The notes beneath the pieces were generated by a model. It was not told the DNA's origin. It did not search any database and saw only the letters and a program-made list of their open reading frames with translations. Positions 1-11,801 of a stretch of 64,000 nucleotides of DNA are shown here, in pieces; the stretch's first letter is position 1; each line of letters starts with the position of its first letter. Position numbers and translations under genes: made by a program. Where the stretch lies: the NCBI RefSeq assembly GCF_004210375.1, contig NW_027467782.1, positions 31,599,276-31,663,275 on the forward strand, written 5' to 3'. The stretch is from Tachypleus tridentatus (taxonomy: Eukaryota; Arthropoda; Merostomata; Xiphosura; Limulidae).

Positions 1-1240
1 GTTTTACTGCCAGTCCCAAAGCATAGATTTATACTTGCTAAAACATTCATTTTTGAGAACACAATTATCAATGATTTGCTTTTCAAATAATTTTCCTTTT
101 TTTCAGTTGTTTTATTTTACCTACCCTTCACTTCTACTTTTTTTTTTTTATGATGTTGCAGTATGTTGTCTGAAGCACAACTTTGAAAATAGATACAAGC
201 AACTTTTAATATCACTGAATAAAACATGTTACAAACTAGTTAGTTCAATGCAATGAACTGATAATAGTAAATCTCAGTTTCTTCAAACAAAATTACAATG
301 TATTTACAATTGTGAATACTTGCTCATACTGACAAAATCAAATACCAAAAGAAAAATTAATAGAAATCAAACAAGATTGAAATTTGCTGGTTATATAAAA
401 TGAAACTTTCTAAAACAAAAGTATTTTTTAACATTTTTTCTAGCTAAAACTAGGTACTATTTAAAACATCAGTACCAGGTGATGGTACTGATGCAATTTA
501 TTGTATTTATACTGTAAGAAGAAAATAAAATTTATTATCAGTGATATCCCTCAGTCCCACAGCAAGAGGGAAAGTTCTTGAAAAATAAAGCCTCGCATAA
601 ATGTTACTTTTCTCAATGGAAGATGTAAGAGGACAGCCTTTTTGGAAAGATATATAACCTTGCTGTTTGTATGTAAAATGATTTTAGCTGAGAAAAGACA
701 TTTAAGTGTTTAAAACTTGTTTTCCCTGAAGTGCAGAAGAACTGGAGAAAGGGTTGTTCAGGTGCTTAAATAAGGTGCCAGACTGTTTTCCCACAAATGG
801 TGGAATGAAAAGGTTCAAAATATCACTTGAGATATTTGGGATAATGTATTTAGGTTTTAAAAGCCTAGATGCAGACTTGTTCTTAGCAAACAAATATTTA
901 TTAAACTTACAAAGGGTTTGTTTGATGGAATTTGTTTTATCAATTTGAATATTTTAAACTTTTACTGAACAGATATTCATGGAATATTTTATTATACAAT
1001 GGAGTATACCATTCGAGATAGAACCATGGTTTGAAAACTAATGATCAAATAAATTTAAAAAAATTATTCTTAAAAGATTAACTCTTGAATTGAAATGTTG
1101 ATAAATTCAAAATGCAAACATTTTATGGTAGAAACTTCTCTTTTCTTGAACCCAAGCTGTTTTATATTACTAATTCAAACATTTTAATGCAAAATACATT
1201 ATTGTTTAAAACACTACCTTGATAATTTGGAACTACCTAC
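1..1240. other. AT-rich sequence downstream of the TSC22-like exon
   Basis: No coding exon is recognisable. On the minus strand this should be intron following the TSC22-like exon. The short conserved TSC-box/leucine-zipper exon that completes a TSC22 protein was searched for by eye on the minus strand and not seen. Small open frames at 35-256 and 702-948 have no recognisable protein character. Confidence 0.5.
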
Positions 1241-2767
1241 CTTTCAGCTTCTTCTCCTTCACCTATACTTTTATTCCCAAGAGTTAGAGTATCAGGAGAA
1301 CTTCCAAGAGCGGCACTGTTGCGGTGACTGATGTCATGACATTTGGCATACTAACATCACTGCTAACAGTTGCTAAAGTAACTTGACTAGGACCCTGATA
1401 ATTCTGATCTTGACTGCTGGCTGTCTGAGATGCCTGAGTATGTGAGACATCTGGAATGTTTCCTATAGATTGTGTGTGAGGCCCTGAAGATGGCTGAGTA
1501 GGGAAGAGTTGGATGCTGTTGCTGAGAAACTACAGCCTGTGGCAATGTTTGCAGAAGCCTGAACTACTGGTTGAGAAAGAGGTTGGGAGACTGCAGGAAC
1601 CATTTGGCCAGGTTGCACTGGATGCTGAGGTTGCTGCTGGCTTGTTTGATTTTGCATCATCTTTACTACTATTTGACCTTGCTGTGATAAAATATTTTGT
1701 TGCTGAGAATCAGTTACAATTTGCTGACCAGACTGGATTCCAAAATTTTGAACAACAGCCATATGGGGTACCTGTGGAGCACTATACACTTGGTTGTTCA
1801 TTGGAAGATATATTATAGACTGAGAATTTTGTGGTGTATCAACTGCAACTGATATGCTACCTGCTACAGAATAAGGTTGACTCACAGGTATTTCATAAAA
1901 ATGTGCTACCGTGTCCAATGGCTGATTTTCACTAAACAATGAGTTGCTGAACTTCCAGCACTTGAAGCTCCAGAGTGCTACTCTGTTCAGTAGAAACCTC
2001 TTGTTTAGGAACATCTCTCTGTACAGCAGGTAGATTTGTAAAATCCATACACACTAGCGTCCTCGTTTAAATGGTTCACTGCTAACAAGCTTCACAACTT
2101 TAAAACGATTCTGCCAGTGGTCTGGCAAAGAAGTCATGGGTACTTGGCTACTGACTGTAGATTTACTGGTGGTACAACTTGACATAGGGACAAAGTTACA
2201 TGCTGACCCCCCTGAAGCAATCATATTTCCTGCTAAATCTGTGGAGAGAGAAACACTTAAAGGAATATCTACACCTACTTTGGAATCACTTGTTGTTACA
2301 CTTGTACTAACGTTACTAATGGTCTCAATAATATTCTCAACTTTTGCTGGAATGGATGGACTGGAAATTGTTTCTGTACTAGGCCCAGCTGGAGAAACTT
2401 TAGCTTTGTCATTTATGTTGTTGTTGCTGTTACTACTAGTTATTGTGCTCGCTTCAGAAAGCTGGTCATTGTCTAATTCTGAAGGTACACTATGTCTATC
2501 CGAAGGCATATCTTCAGTGTGACTTTCGTCAAGATCATCTGCACTATCCTCTCCAGCATCATTACTTAGCTGGGTTGATCCTTGTACAGTAACACTTGTA
2601 ATTTGGAAAGATGTTGGCTTCTTTTCTGAGTATATTCTCCGATGGAACTACAAGCGGACTTCTTTCTTTGTGATTAACTTCACCATATATGGTATTTGAA
2701 CTCGGCCCAACAGAACGACTTTTGATTCTTCATTTCTTACTCCATCGCCACGAAACTTTTCAGCCAT
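1241..2767 (-). pseudogene. TSC22 domain family (bunched-like) 5' exon, multiply frameshifted
   Basis: TSC22D/bunched long isoforms are transcriptional regulators with two N-terminal conserved boxes and a C-terminal leucine-zipper TSC box. Read 5' to 3' on the minus strand, the exon has a start reading MAEKFRGDGVRNEE, then SPLVVPSE, then box 1 (KKPTSFQITSV) and the acidic DSADDLDESHTED motif. A Ser/Thr/Asn-rich linker leads to box 2 (RFKVVKL..SEPFKRGR..VCMDF). A Gln-rich tract follows and the exon ends in LGSSPDTLTLGNKS..GEEAER. The last bases GAAAG are followed by a strong donor GTAGGT (1240-1235). Order and spacing match the family. The frame changes near 2720, 2640, 2055, 1937, 1543, 1503 and 1325, and the box-2 Trp codon is damaged. 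Because it keeps a splice donor and runs into non-TSC22 sequence, it is a genomic duplicate rather than a retrocopy. Assembly indel errors are the alternative. Confidence 0.85.
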
Positions 2768-3380
2768 GACTTGGAACTCAGCCCGAGATTTGCCTTGGCC
2801 GAAAAGTCGACAACTCGTCAACCGCAGCCTCAACAAAATGATTTAGTATTTCTAATACTGAAAGTTTAATTTTACTCAAAAAAAAAGAATCACGATTATA
2901 AATAGTTCCATCTTTAGCTATATGAGTAAACGTATACTGATACAAACTGGAAATGGATTATACGAACTCTCAAAACTTAAACTTTTAATACTTGTTCATT
3001 CGCAAAATGGCGACAAGTGTGTAAAAGAGGAACGACAGGATACACAAACAAGTAGCGCCACTAGTACAAAATAATTATTGAATGCAGCAGCACTGAAATA
3101 AAAAGAAATTACAACTAAAAGTTATAAAGATGCAAATTAACGTAATATGAAAAAAACAAAAATAAGCACCTCGAAATAGAATCTATTCTCATAATTTATA
3201 ACAAATTATATTTACTCTTTACTACAAGTCATATTTTCCTGGATGAAATAAAAGTAGAGTGAAATGACAAAAACAAACCTGTGCGACCAACTCCGAACAT
3301 AACTCTATTCAAATTCTCAGTGAGTAACTGAAATACGCTTTCTGGCCCAATGAAAATAACGAATAATCGATAATGTATTC
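2768..3380. other. Upstream flank / 5' UTR of the TSC22-like exon
   Basis: The open frame of the TSC22-like exon extends upstream to about 2836 with CpG-containing sequence (2760-2840), consistent with 5' UTR. No TATA box or other core promoter signal can be assigned with confidence. The remainder is AT-rich and featureless. Confidence 0.3.
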
Positions 3381-3470
3381 ATTTGTTTGTCATTAAGCAC
3401 AAACCCATACACGAAGCTCTATTTTTAAATTTATAAGCTCTCAGACTTAACGCTGAGTCACCGGGAGCTC
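3381..3470 (-). repeat. tRNA-derived SINE, family B, diverged copy
   Basis: It starts with TTTGTTTGTCATTAAGCACAAA and ends with CAGACTTAACGCTGAGTCACCGGGAGC. This matches, with damage, the layout of the clearer copies at 3681-3790 and 8439-8558 in this window (tRNA-like head at the right, SINE body at the left). Confidence 0.6.
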
Positions 3471-3680
3471 AATAGTTTGATACAAACTGACTCATTCAGT
3501 AATAAAGTATTAGTGATTTGTAGAATACAAAATATCATTTAAAACTAGCTTAAACTTAATAACACTTCAAAATTAATAACTAATGAAAAGGGCATACATT
3601 TGGTATTTGTTTTATCGAAAATTAAGTCAATTTTTTACACTTATATAGCATACATATTTTAATACTTTTCTAAATAAACT

Positions 3681-3790
3681 GTTGTTTGTCATTAAATATA
3701 AACCTGCACAAAGGGTTATCTGTGCTATGCTCAACAGGGCTATCGAAACCCAGTTTATAGCAGTATTAGACCGCAGAAATACCGTTCTAA
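3681..3790 (-). repeat. tRNA-derived SINE, family B
   Basis: The body GTTGTTTGTCATTAAATATAAACC..GGGTTATCTGTGCTATGCTC is followed by a degenerate B box (GGGCTATCGAAACCCAG) and an A-box region (AGACCGCAGAAATACCG). The tRNA-like head therefore lies on the minus strand. Confidence 0.7.
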
Positions 3791-3872
3791 ATAAACAATC
3801 GTGTCAGCCAGTTCAGAACAACCTCCTCACATGTTAAGCCTATGAGCATTTTATCGCCGTTTTGTGTCTGTG

Positions 3873-3979
3873 TGTGTTTGTGGTTGAGCTCAAAACTACA
3901 CAGTAGGCTAACTGTGCTCACCGCGAATATTGAAACCCATGTTTTAGCGTTCGAGAACTTAGTGCTCAGCCACGGGAGG
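3873..3979 (-). repeat. tRNA-derived SINE, family B
   Basis: This is a third copy in the same orientation within 600 bp: GTGGTTGAGCTCAAAACTACACAGTAGGCTAACTGTGCTCACC, then ATTGAAACCCATGTTTTAGCG and a head ending CAGCCACGGGAGG. Confidence 0.65.
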
Positions 3980-4552
3980 AAGGCTTTTTTTCTATGTTCA
4001 GCATTATTTCACCCGACAGGTTTTTTGAACTCTCTCCTTCATCATAGCTAAATATAAACAGAGTAGAAATTATTGTGTGTGTAAGCTTAAGATTTTTTGT
4101 GCTTTGTTCCTTTTTTTATATCAACATAATTCAATTATATCAGCTAAATAAATGTCCACTTCCCATTTCGGTGCCTTTTTTAAAATAAATGAAATGCTAA
4201 AATAATTGAATCAATTTGTGAATGTTGCGATTGACGAGTTAGTTAGTTTTCGAGCCAAGGACAAATTTCTAATGTTTATATAACATTGGTGTAATTAGTT
4301 TATATTTAACTTTAAGAAGAAGAATAAAAGGAAAAAAAAAAGATATTATTCACAGAAAACTATAATTCTAACTTGACAGGTTTAATTTGATCTTATTAAA
4401 CATTTAATTATTTTCTCTGCTGTTTCATAAACTTATTATTTGTAAGTAAATAAGTAGGTTTGAGTTTGAAACTTTATATTTACGTGAAGCACAAATAAAC
4501 ATTAAATATAAGTCCATTTCGAAGTTTTGGGATCAGAAAGAATAGCCCAGGG
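3980..4552. other. AT-rich sequence, nothing recognised
   Basis: No open frame of note, no recognised repeat and no exon-like segment with splice sites on either strand. Confidence 0.4.
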
Positions 4553-4711
4553 GTTTTATCGCATCCATTATACTATCCAGTTATTCTGTAAGCTATTTGT
4601 TTATCATTCAAAGTCTTTCATCTAGTCTAAGAGTTCAAAAATATGGACGGCTTTTGGGCGATAAACAAATAGCTTATAGAATAACTGATAGTATAATGGA
4701 TGCGATAAAAC
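4553..4711. repeat. Hairpin (foldback) element with about 52-bp arms
   Basis: The left arm (4553-4605) and right arm (4660-4711) are nearly perfect reverse complements, separated by about 54 bp. The arm begins GTTTTATCGCATCCATTATA and the right arm ends TATAATGGATGCGATAAAAC. It is non-coding. This is most simply a small foldback/MITE-like element. No clear target-site duplication was confirmed. Confidence 0.85.
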
Positions 4712-4870
4712 TCACTATGTTAAAACTGAAGTGAAATACATGTTTATTGTTCAATTATCATATTTATAGTTTACACTTGTTTCTAGATATCAAACGAACT
4801 TCAGTTCTTAACTTTCCTAAATTTTCTAATTCTTGACTTCATCATAAGGTCATAAAAAAACCCATCTAAA

Positions 4871-5653
4871 TTAAAATGTTGAAAATTCTGTCCTCTTCTT
4901 AAAGTGTGAAGTCCCTTGAACAATCATTCTACATGGATAAAACAGTAAACTAAATTTTCTATTCACCAAGTCTTTGAAGTAGTTTTCTTCTCCAGTGATA
5001 TGCAGAGAGGTGATTTCTTGTCCCTTGTTGTAACGTGCTATCTTGTCATTAAAGTTCTTTCTAGTTAGATGGTTAAACATTTCCGGTGGAGACTGTCTTA
5101 GATTATCCTCTTATAATATTCTCAACAATAAACCATGAGCTCTTCAGCAGGTTGACTTTTTATAGGTATATTCGTCTCTGAAATTACACAGTCGACCGTT
5201 TTCTTACTGGAATGCTTCCAGAGATGTCGTATTGAATAGCTCTTGACTTGAGCTGACTGTCTTGCTGGATTCTGGAAAAACACATTATTATTTCTTTCAG
5301 TACAGTGTATGGTCTTCTCCACGTTTATTTATCTTTGGTATTATCCCTTTCTTACAATGAAATTGTTCAGCCATACTATGTATTATCAACATTATCGTTT
5401 TATCACAAACCGATTTAAGTCATTCTCAAGTGAAATTAGGTAAGATGTCTTTATCCTTCAGATTTATGAGAGTTCTTCCAATCTGTAATGCTCCAAGGCA
5501 TGCTGTAGTGTTGGGTTCTATTACACCCCAGTCACCAGATGTAAATTTATTCCTAATAAGTCTTAGTACGAGTACTTCACTTTTTGATGATACAATCTTT
5601 TTCCGTACCCTGTTACAGAGCATTGATCTGGATACTTCCTTCTGAAGTGTCAC
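4871..5653 (-). pseudogene. Possible retroelement polyprotein remnant
   Basis: Three minus-strand open stretches lie in succession (5653-5426, 5322-5122, 5080-4871), separated by stops. The first contains a segment (NTTACLGALQIGRTLIN) resembling the region just after the aspartic protease in Ty3/Gypsy polyproteins. There are no catalytic motifs and no LTRs, so the assignment is weak. Confidence 0.3.
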
Positions 5654-5659
5654 TCTGAA

Positions 5660-7450
5660 CCTATTAGATAAGACTTGATATTTTATTCAGTAGTTTTCAG
5701 CTAGAAAGTTACATAATGTTATTTTAAATGGGCAGCAAGATGAATATATCATTGGGCTTACTTCTTTGAAAATTGTTGTAAACTGAGCCTCATAAACCTT
5801 TCAGGATACCTTTCCACTAAAATCTACTGGTATCTCAGTAAAATTGACCAGCTAAATTTTGGAACTGAAGTTGACAGTGACATGGTTTGAATAATTCAAA
5901 AATGTCCTGCAGTACCAGATTGCATAACAGTAGTGGTTATAATTAATAGTTGCTGTGAAATAGATTCTCCTATTCCATACCTTGTAGCAAATGGTGTTTT
6001 CGGTTGGAATTCTTGCGGATATGCAGAAAGAGTTATGGCTGATTTAATGTTTATATTTACTAAATGGTTTCCACATGTTTTACTTTATGGGTAATGTTAT
6101 TCTTTTATCACAATGATATCTTTTTCTAATTCTCCAATTTTGTTGTAACAGCTTGAGTTACAGTATGCATTTCAATTGTGCCTTTGCCCTTGATGAAAGT
6201 ATTATGGTTTTTTTGCTTTCCAATGCTTTTATGTGTTTTGCTTGTTGAATTTTGCGCAAAGCTATTCGAGAGCCACTTTCGATAACTATCCACAGTTTTA
6301 AAGTAATGGATACTTGTACCATGAAAGGGATGAATGGAAAGTAATCAGTTTTCTAATTAGTTTTCATTGACAACGCACTGTCTACGAAACATCAATGTCA
6401 AAATGTAGTTTTGATACGTGTTATTTTTTCTAGACTTCATATAGACTGTTGTTGTTACATGAATTCTTGGTTTTGCGTATTAAATATAATTTAGATATAA
6501 GTATTCAATATTGTGTACTTGTCTCACACAGTCTTATTTTGTTTGTCACATTGAAGTGAATCATATAGTTTGACTTCTCTAAGTTTTAATGGATATAAAC
6601 TGGACCTCAAAGAATGCATTTGAATGTTTCACTTATGAAGCAGCATTTTATGGATGGAAGTTGGATAGTTACTGAGATATGTTACAAATCGGTTGCAATT
6701 GTTTCAAAATATAACTATCAAAATGTGAAACAGTTTACAAACCAATGTGAAGTTGCTGGACAAAGCAGGCTATAATCTCAAACACATGCAGATGGCTGCT
6801 ATTTGATAATTTCAATATCTACAATCAAATTTTTATAGCTACAACTGGGCGCAATGCATGTAAGATGGGAAGAAACAAACTTTTCAATACTGGCCTAAAG
6901 CCATAGGACTAATGTATTCTCAATTGGGTGCGAAGTAGGTTCCCACGAACAAACCAAGAAAAATACACTGGACAAATGACATAAACATCAATATTATTTT
7001 TATAGATAAGCCATAATTCATCCTGCAGCTAGGTAAGAGATGTATGCTCATTTAAGAATAACATGTATCCTGGCTGAGTCCAGTTCAATATAAAAATGTG
7101 ATGCGCATGACAGCGGTGGAAACAAGATGTGGAAAACAATGGAATACACAATAATGAACACATAGAGCTCTTTTTTCTGTGTAATGGTATCATTTAATAC
7201 TAAATACTATAATAAGAACACATCCTGTGACTCTTTGAACTGCCATATGCTAGTTAATTAACCTGATTTCAGGCTAAACATGCTATCACTAGTTATCTGT
7301 AAAATTTCAGAACTATTAATGCAGAAAATAAAATTAACGTGAGCATTAAAACAAAAACAAGTAACATGAGTAAATAAAGAAATGAACAATATTTGTCATA
7401 AAATGTGTCTCATCTACTGGCGTTTATCTAAAATCGTTTGTACTGGAAAA
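5660..7450. other. No recognised gene; short SINE-A fragment near 6238-6290
   Basis: The sequence is AT-rich without recognisable exons. A short stretch (TTGAATTTTGCGCAAAGCTATTCGAG) matches the tail start of SINE family A, seen in fuller form at 7451-7719. No ATR FAT or kinase exon was found here. Confidence 0.4.
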
Positions 7451-7719
7451 GGTTTGTTTCGAATTTCACGCAAAGCTACACTAGGGCTATCTCTGCTAGC
7501 CATCCCTAATTTTGCAGTGTAAGACTAGAGGGAAGGCAGCTAGTTATAACCACCCACCGCCAACTCTTGCGCTACTCTTTTACCAACGAATAGTGGAATT
7601 GACCGTCACATTACGATGCTCCTCCGGCTGAAAGGGTGAGCATGTTTGGTGTGACAGGTATTCAAATCCGCGACCCTCAGATTACGAGTTAAGTGTCTTA
7701 TCCACCTGGCCGTGCCTGG
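7451..7719 (-). repeat. tRNA-derived SINE, family A, near full length
   Basis: The minus-strand tRNA-like head lies at the right (GCACGGCCAGGTGGATAAG.., then GAGGGTCGCGGATTTGAATAC, an A box and B box). The body contains CCTTCCCTCTAGTCTTACACTGC and ends AAAACAAACC-like at the left. I recall this family as abundant in horseshoe crabs; that recollection is from memory. Confidence 0.9.
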
Positions 7720-8438
7720 TCACTGGAAAGGAACCAGAATAATAATAATAAAGGGACTTCAGTGTCAAGTCAAATTAGAGGCATATTACGGCATCTCACA
7801 ATCTTTAGATTGAGTGACTTCCCTTACAGGTACCGAAGAGATTTATTTCAATTTGTGTTGATATGTGCAAGTCTCTGTACCACCTCTTGTAATGAATATG
7901 AACCCATTGTGGTAGGTAGGAGTGAAAACAGAAACAGGACCAAGCAAATTTAAGCCAACTAAATTTTTAGTTTCTTAAAAGGATGTCGTTAAATACATTT
8001 AAAACACCAGTAATAATAATACAGTGATTTAAAGTAAATATGGTGTGTTTTTTTTCTATCGTCACAGTTTCACATCTTGGCAACTGTTTTCAGACATTAA
8101 ATATGTTCTGGAAACCTCTGTAAGTTTTCAGAACCATGTAAACGCTGATTATAATTGTACACTTGCCAGGCGTGAGATCATACTCACTACTGAAATGATT
8201 TATGGACTGCGAAGATGTAAACCTATTTATACCAGATGCTCAATCGTGAATGTAGATTGAATAACTAAATATTTATGGTTAAATAACGGATCATCGTATG
8301 ACTGATTTGCAGAAAATAAAACCGGGTAAGACTGTTTACATTATTTCAGAACAGAGGTTTTGTTTTGTCTAAACTAAAAGTTACCCTTCATTGAGGTGTG
8401 CAGTGTATTTATATTCTAAACTCAGGCTTTTGCTATAA

Positions 8439-8558
8439 GTGTCCTCCAGAGGGAAAGCAGCAAGTCTATGGATTTATAACCCTTAAATCTGGGGTTCTAT
8501 TCCCCGCAGTAGACACAAAAGATAGCCTATACGGATTTACTTTAAAACAAGCAAGCAA
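8439..8558 (+). repeat. tRNA-derived SINE, family B
   Basis: It has a plus-orientation head with a degenerate A box and a B-box-like segment (GGGGTTCTATTCCCCGC), then CACAAAAGATAGCC..ACTTTAAAACAAGCAAGCAA. This is the same family as the three minus-strand copies at 3.4-4.0 kb. Confidence 0.8.
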
Positions 8559-8698
8559 TGTAATTATAAACCATAAAATATTTCTTAATTTATGAATAAA
8601 GTTGCAGCGATTGATTTTTATATTTTCTATTAATAAATAGGTTTTTTGATTAATTATAGATTTAATTTAAATCTTCATTTTTATTTTAAATAAATGGC

Positions 8699-8935
8699 AT
8701 GGCATGGCCAGGTGATTATGGCACTAGACTTGTAATCTGAGGGTCGCGGGTTTGCATCCTCGTCGCACCAAACATGCTTGCCCTTTCAGCCGTGGGGGCA
8801 TTATAATGTTACAGTCAATTCCACTATTTGTTGATAAAAGAGAAGCCCAAGAGTCGGCGGTGGGTAGTGATGACTAGCCGCCTTCCCTCTAGTCTTATAC
8901 TGCTAAATTAGGGATGGCTAGCAGATAATCACTCC
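8699..8935 (+). repeat. tRNA-derived SINE, family A
   Basis: The head GGCATGGCCAGGTGATTATGG is followed by GAGGGTCGCGGGTTTGCATCC. The body reads CTTTCAGCCGTGGGGGCATTATAATG..CTAGCCGCCTTCCCTCTAGTCTTA and is truncated before the tail. Orientation is opposite to the copy at 7451-7719. Confidence 0.9.
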
Positions 8936-10588
8936 ATTAAAAAACAAATACCTTCAGGGCATTTTCAGTATTCTGAATTATTTCATAGGATGTGATGAAA
9001 TCACAAAGAGTATCTCATGCATGAACAATGGATATGAAGACTGGTGACACACTTCACTCAATCCCCTCTTTTTGAAGACGATGTACTGATTACTTCTACA
9101 CAGTTAGAATGAAAATCATAATTCATTATGTGACAGAACACAGGATAATAGAATTTAAGGCATTAGTAGTCCAATCAGAAGATCGTAAAACAAAGTCTAC
9201 CAATGTTCATTACTGTCGACACCAACTTGAATCACCATCATATGTACAATGTCTCCGTATGAATATGGTATTTAACCTGACTCTCAGATACTCATCAAAT
9301 AAGCACATAGCTGTTATGTGGTAGCAGGGTGAGACATAGCTCACTTGTAAAATTACTATTCTTATATTGTTGGTCCACTTGGTATGTTCTTGGCACAATA
9401 AGAAGCAAGTCATTTCCTGCTATATGCAAGTTTAACCAACCAAACAGAGCTTTAGACACCTGACTCAACCTAGATGCAGTTTTTCAAACTCATCTGCCTG
9501 TGCATCATTTACTATTGCAGTAACACTGTAGTCTTACACTGCACAGCATTCAAAAAAACAAACAATGTTGTCTTATATAATTATATAAATCAAAATCACT
9601 GTTCAACTGGTATTTTTAATGCTATAACATTTGGTGTAACATGCAAAAGTGGATTATAGTTTATTTTAACACTCATGTTTTTCATATTACATTATATTTG
9701 TTGAAAGCTATGACAAGACTTCAGTGCACATAAGCTAAGTAAACATGTAAGGTAAATAAAAACAAATTATTCTAATAATTCAAACTATTTCTTCTTGAAT
9801 GTTACTGTTAAGTTTATAGCACTCATAAGATACACATAAATAATTTAATATCTATTAAAAAAAACATTATTAGATATAAATTCATGCTGTCCAAGAATAC
9901 TCTTAGCAAAAATATTGTTAATTAGACTGACAAAAGTAACGTTGATCTCAATTTCAAAGATCTGACCATAGGTCACTCATACATTTTTGACAGTTTTATC
10001 TTTGTTTCTGGCAGTGACAGTTGTAACTGGCAAAATAAACTGTCAAAAGAAATAATGTTACTTTCAATCAAGTTGAAATTGACTAGATATGTAAGATGGA
10101 ACTAGGATTTGTAATCAACAATAAGAAAGAAAGAAAATTTTTTGATAAAGGAAGTACTTTTAATATTATTTTGAAAATAGTTTCTCACAATAGAATTCAC
10201 ATCCTGAAAAACGACTGAAAGACTAAAGTTAAGTAAAATGTTCCAAAAGTCAGAATACCTTTGGCTGACTGATGGATAATTAACAATTCAGAATCTTTTC
10301 TATTTACTGTAAACATCAAAGCAGATGTACTGGTACTGGTATTTTCTTTCTGTTCCCTGCTTTCTTACCCTTAAAACATTTTATTACCAGATCTAAACAA
10401 AATTAATGATTGGCCAATCTGATAAGAGAAGATGCAGAAGTCTGTCAAATGGCTATCAATGCTAAGCTCTGTCTTTAAAATCTCACAGCCTATCAGTTGT
10501 ATTACATTCTTTACTTCTGAAAAGAAAATGTCATATAAAGAATTATGTACATTTACTTCTATACTTTATATTATTTCTTAAAACAAAC
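8936..10588. other. No recognised gene
   Basis: This stretch lies 3' of the last recognised ATR-like exon. An AG-flanked open stretch on the minus strand near 10395-10515 was considered as the next exon, but its translation does not resemble ATR. No FAT or kinase sequence was seen. Confidence 0.4.
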
Positions 10589-10725
10589 ATCTTCCTTTTC
10601 TTCATTGCTTGCATCTTGTAAAACATTAACCATGATGTGAGGAAGAAGAAAAACTGCTGTCTTCACATCGTTTTGTCAATCATGAAGCATGACTGAAAAA
10701 CTCTAGCTGTATTCTCTCGCTTTAT
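10589..10725 (-). pseudogene. ATR: ATR-like exon (late HEAT region), 2-bp frameshift
   Basis: The acceptor TTTCTCAG precedes ATAAAGCG. The first 16 codons read IKRENTARVFQSCFMI, then an extra GA (plus-strand 10676-10677) breaks the frame. Skipping it gives QNDVKTAVFLLPHIMVNVL, matching the ATR segment KHDFKVTIYLLPHILVYVL. Read uncorrected, the frame hits TGA within four codons. The donor GTTTGT is weak. Phase at the start is 0, matching the end of the exon at 11396-11510. Confidence 0.85.
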
Positions 10726-11395
10726 CTGAGAAATTAAATACACAAAACTATATAAATTTTATAAAACTAAGGGCATTTAAAAACATGCTAATGAGCATGG
10801 AAAAGTTAGTTTTAAATTGAAATGATTTTGGTTGTTTTTCTCTATGGCATAATCTGTTCTCAAAAAGCAGTTTTATAAAAAACTATTCTGCATTATTTCT
10901 TTTCTTTCCATTAAAAACAGAAAATTAACATATACAAAGACAAAATGAGAGAATTTTAAGTGTAATGTGGTGATTATAATCTAGTACTTGTCTTTGATAC
11001 TACAGTAGTCTACCCCCCCCAAAAGAAATTCTAAAAGTGTATACCACCTTTATGTTCTAAACATATTTGTAGAGTAAGTTTCAATAATGTGCTCCTAATG
11101 GGCTAAAACTGTGACAAATGTCGCAGAACTGTGTGCACGTTACTTAATAGTTGAAATTAACATTCTCCTGAATTAGAAAAGGAAATGAAACTCAGACTTA
11201 CAAGAACTGTGTGAACAGATATGTTTAGCTGAACTGTGAGGTGCCTCTGTTTCAGTAATACTTTTATCTACACAGTCTGATCTCTAGTTCAAATTTTGTC
11301 ATGGTTTTAATTAATATAATAATCACCTATAACAATAATATTGATTAGCAACCTAATTATCTCATTTCTTTTTATCACAGAAAAGTGCTTCTTAC

Positions 11396-11510
11396 CTTCT
11401 GGAGAAGACAAGATGCCCAATTACAGGCCCAATCTTTAAAAGTGCTTCCTAGTTTGCTCCCATATATTGGGCATGGAAAGGAAGTCCTCTTGTTACTAGA
11501 CATAATGTAC
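11396..11510 (-). CDS. ATR: ATR-like exon (HEAT region, PIYGSKLGS block)
   Basis: It encodes RYIMSSNKRTSFPCPIYGS then KLGSTFKDWACNWASCLLQK, matching the conserved ATR block KKPIYLSKLGSNFAEWSASWAGYLITK. It is flanked by acceptor ..TTTGATAG and donor GTAAGA. The first base completes an Arg codon split with the exon at 11802-11950, and it ends in phase 0. It is intact over 38 codons. The opposite strand also has an open frame here, which is a shadow. Confidence 0.9.
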
Positions 11511-11801
11511 CTATCAAATAATAACAGAAAACCTGATGAACTTTTTTTTTTAACTTTTATTAAAAAAGCAGAACAACTTCAATATTCAAATAACTTTTCA
11601 GTTTATGTAAAATATTAAAAAAAATTGAGTTTTTAATGTTTAAACTATGCTAAAATACTGTTGAATTGTAATGTTTTATAACACAGTAAAGATAAAAGAA
11701 AAACATAACACAATGAACAATGTTAGAAAAAAAATTGATAAGAAAGAAAATAACTGAAAATTACTGTCTAAATTTCATTATAATAAAAATAAAATACATA
11801 C

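Noticed and set aside
1513-2522. Plus-strand open frames (101 and 128 codons)
   Set aside because: These are antisense shadows of the TSC22-like exon, whose Gln/Ser-rich coding sequence leaves the opposite strand open.
8439-8935. tRNA gene candidates
   Set aside because: The A- and B-box-like sequences belong to SINE heads with SINE bodies attached; they cannot fold as intact tRNAs.
10395-10520. Minus-strand open stretch after a good acceptor (VKNVIQLIGCEILKTEL..)
   Set aside because: It sits where the next ATR exon is expected, but the residues do not match the corresponding ATR segment and the phase does not join the upstream donor without a stop.
11130-11290. Minus-strand open stretch SDCVDKSITETEAPHSSAKH..
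   Set aside because: No recognisable homology, and the exons on either side already join in phase, so an extra exon here is unlikely.
11385-11618. Plus-strand open frame with HEAT-like look (AQLQAQSLKVLPSLLPYIG)
   Set aside because: It overlaps exactly the minus-strand ATR exon at 11396-11510, whose translation matches ATR far better with correct splice sites; the plus frame is its shadow.
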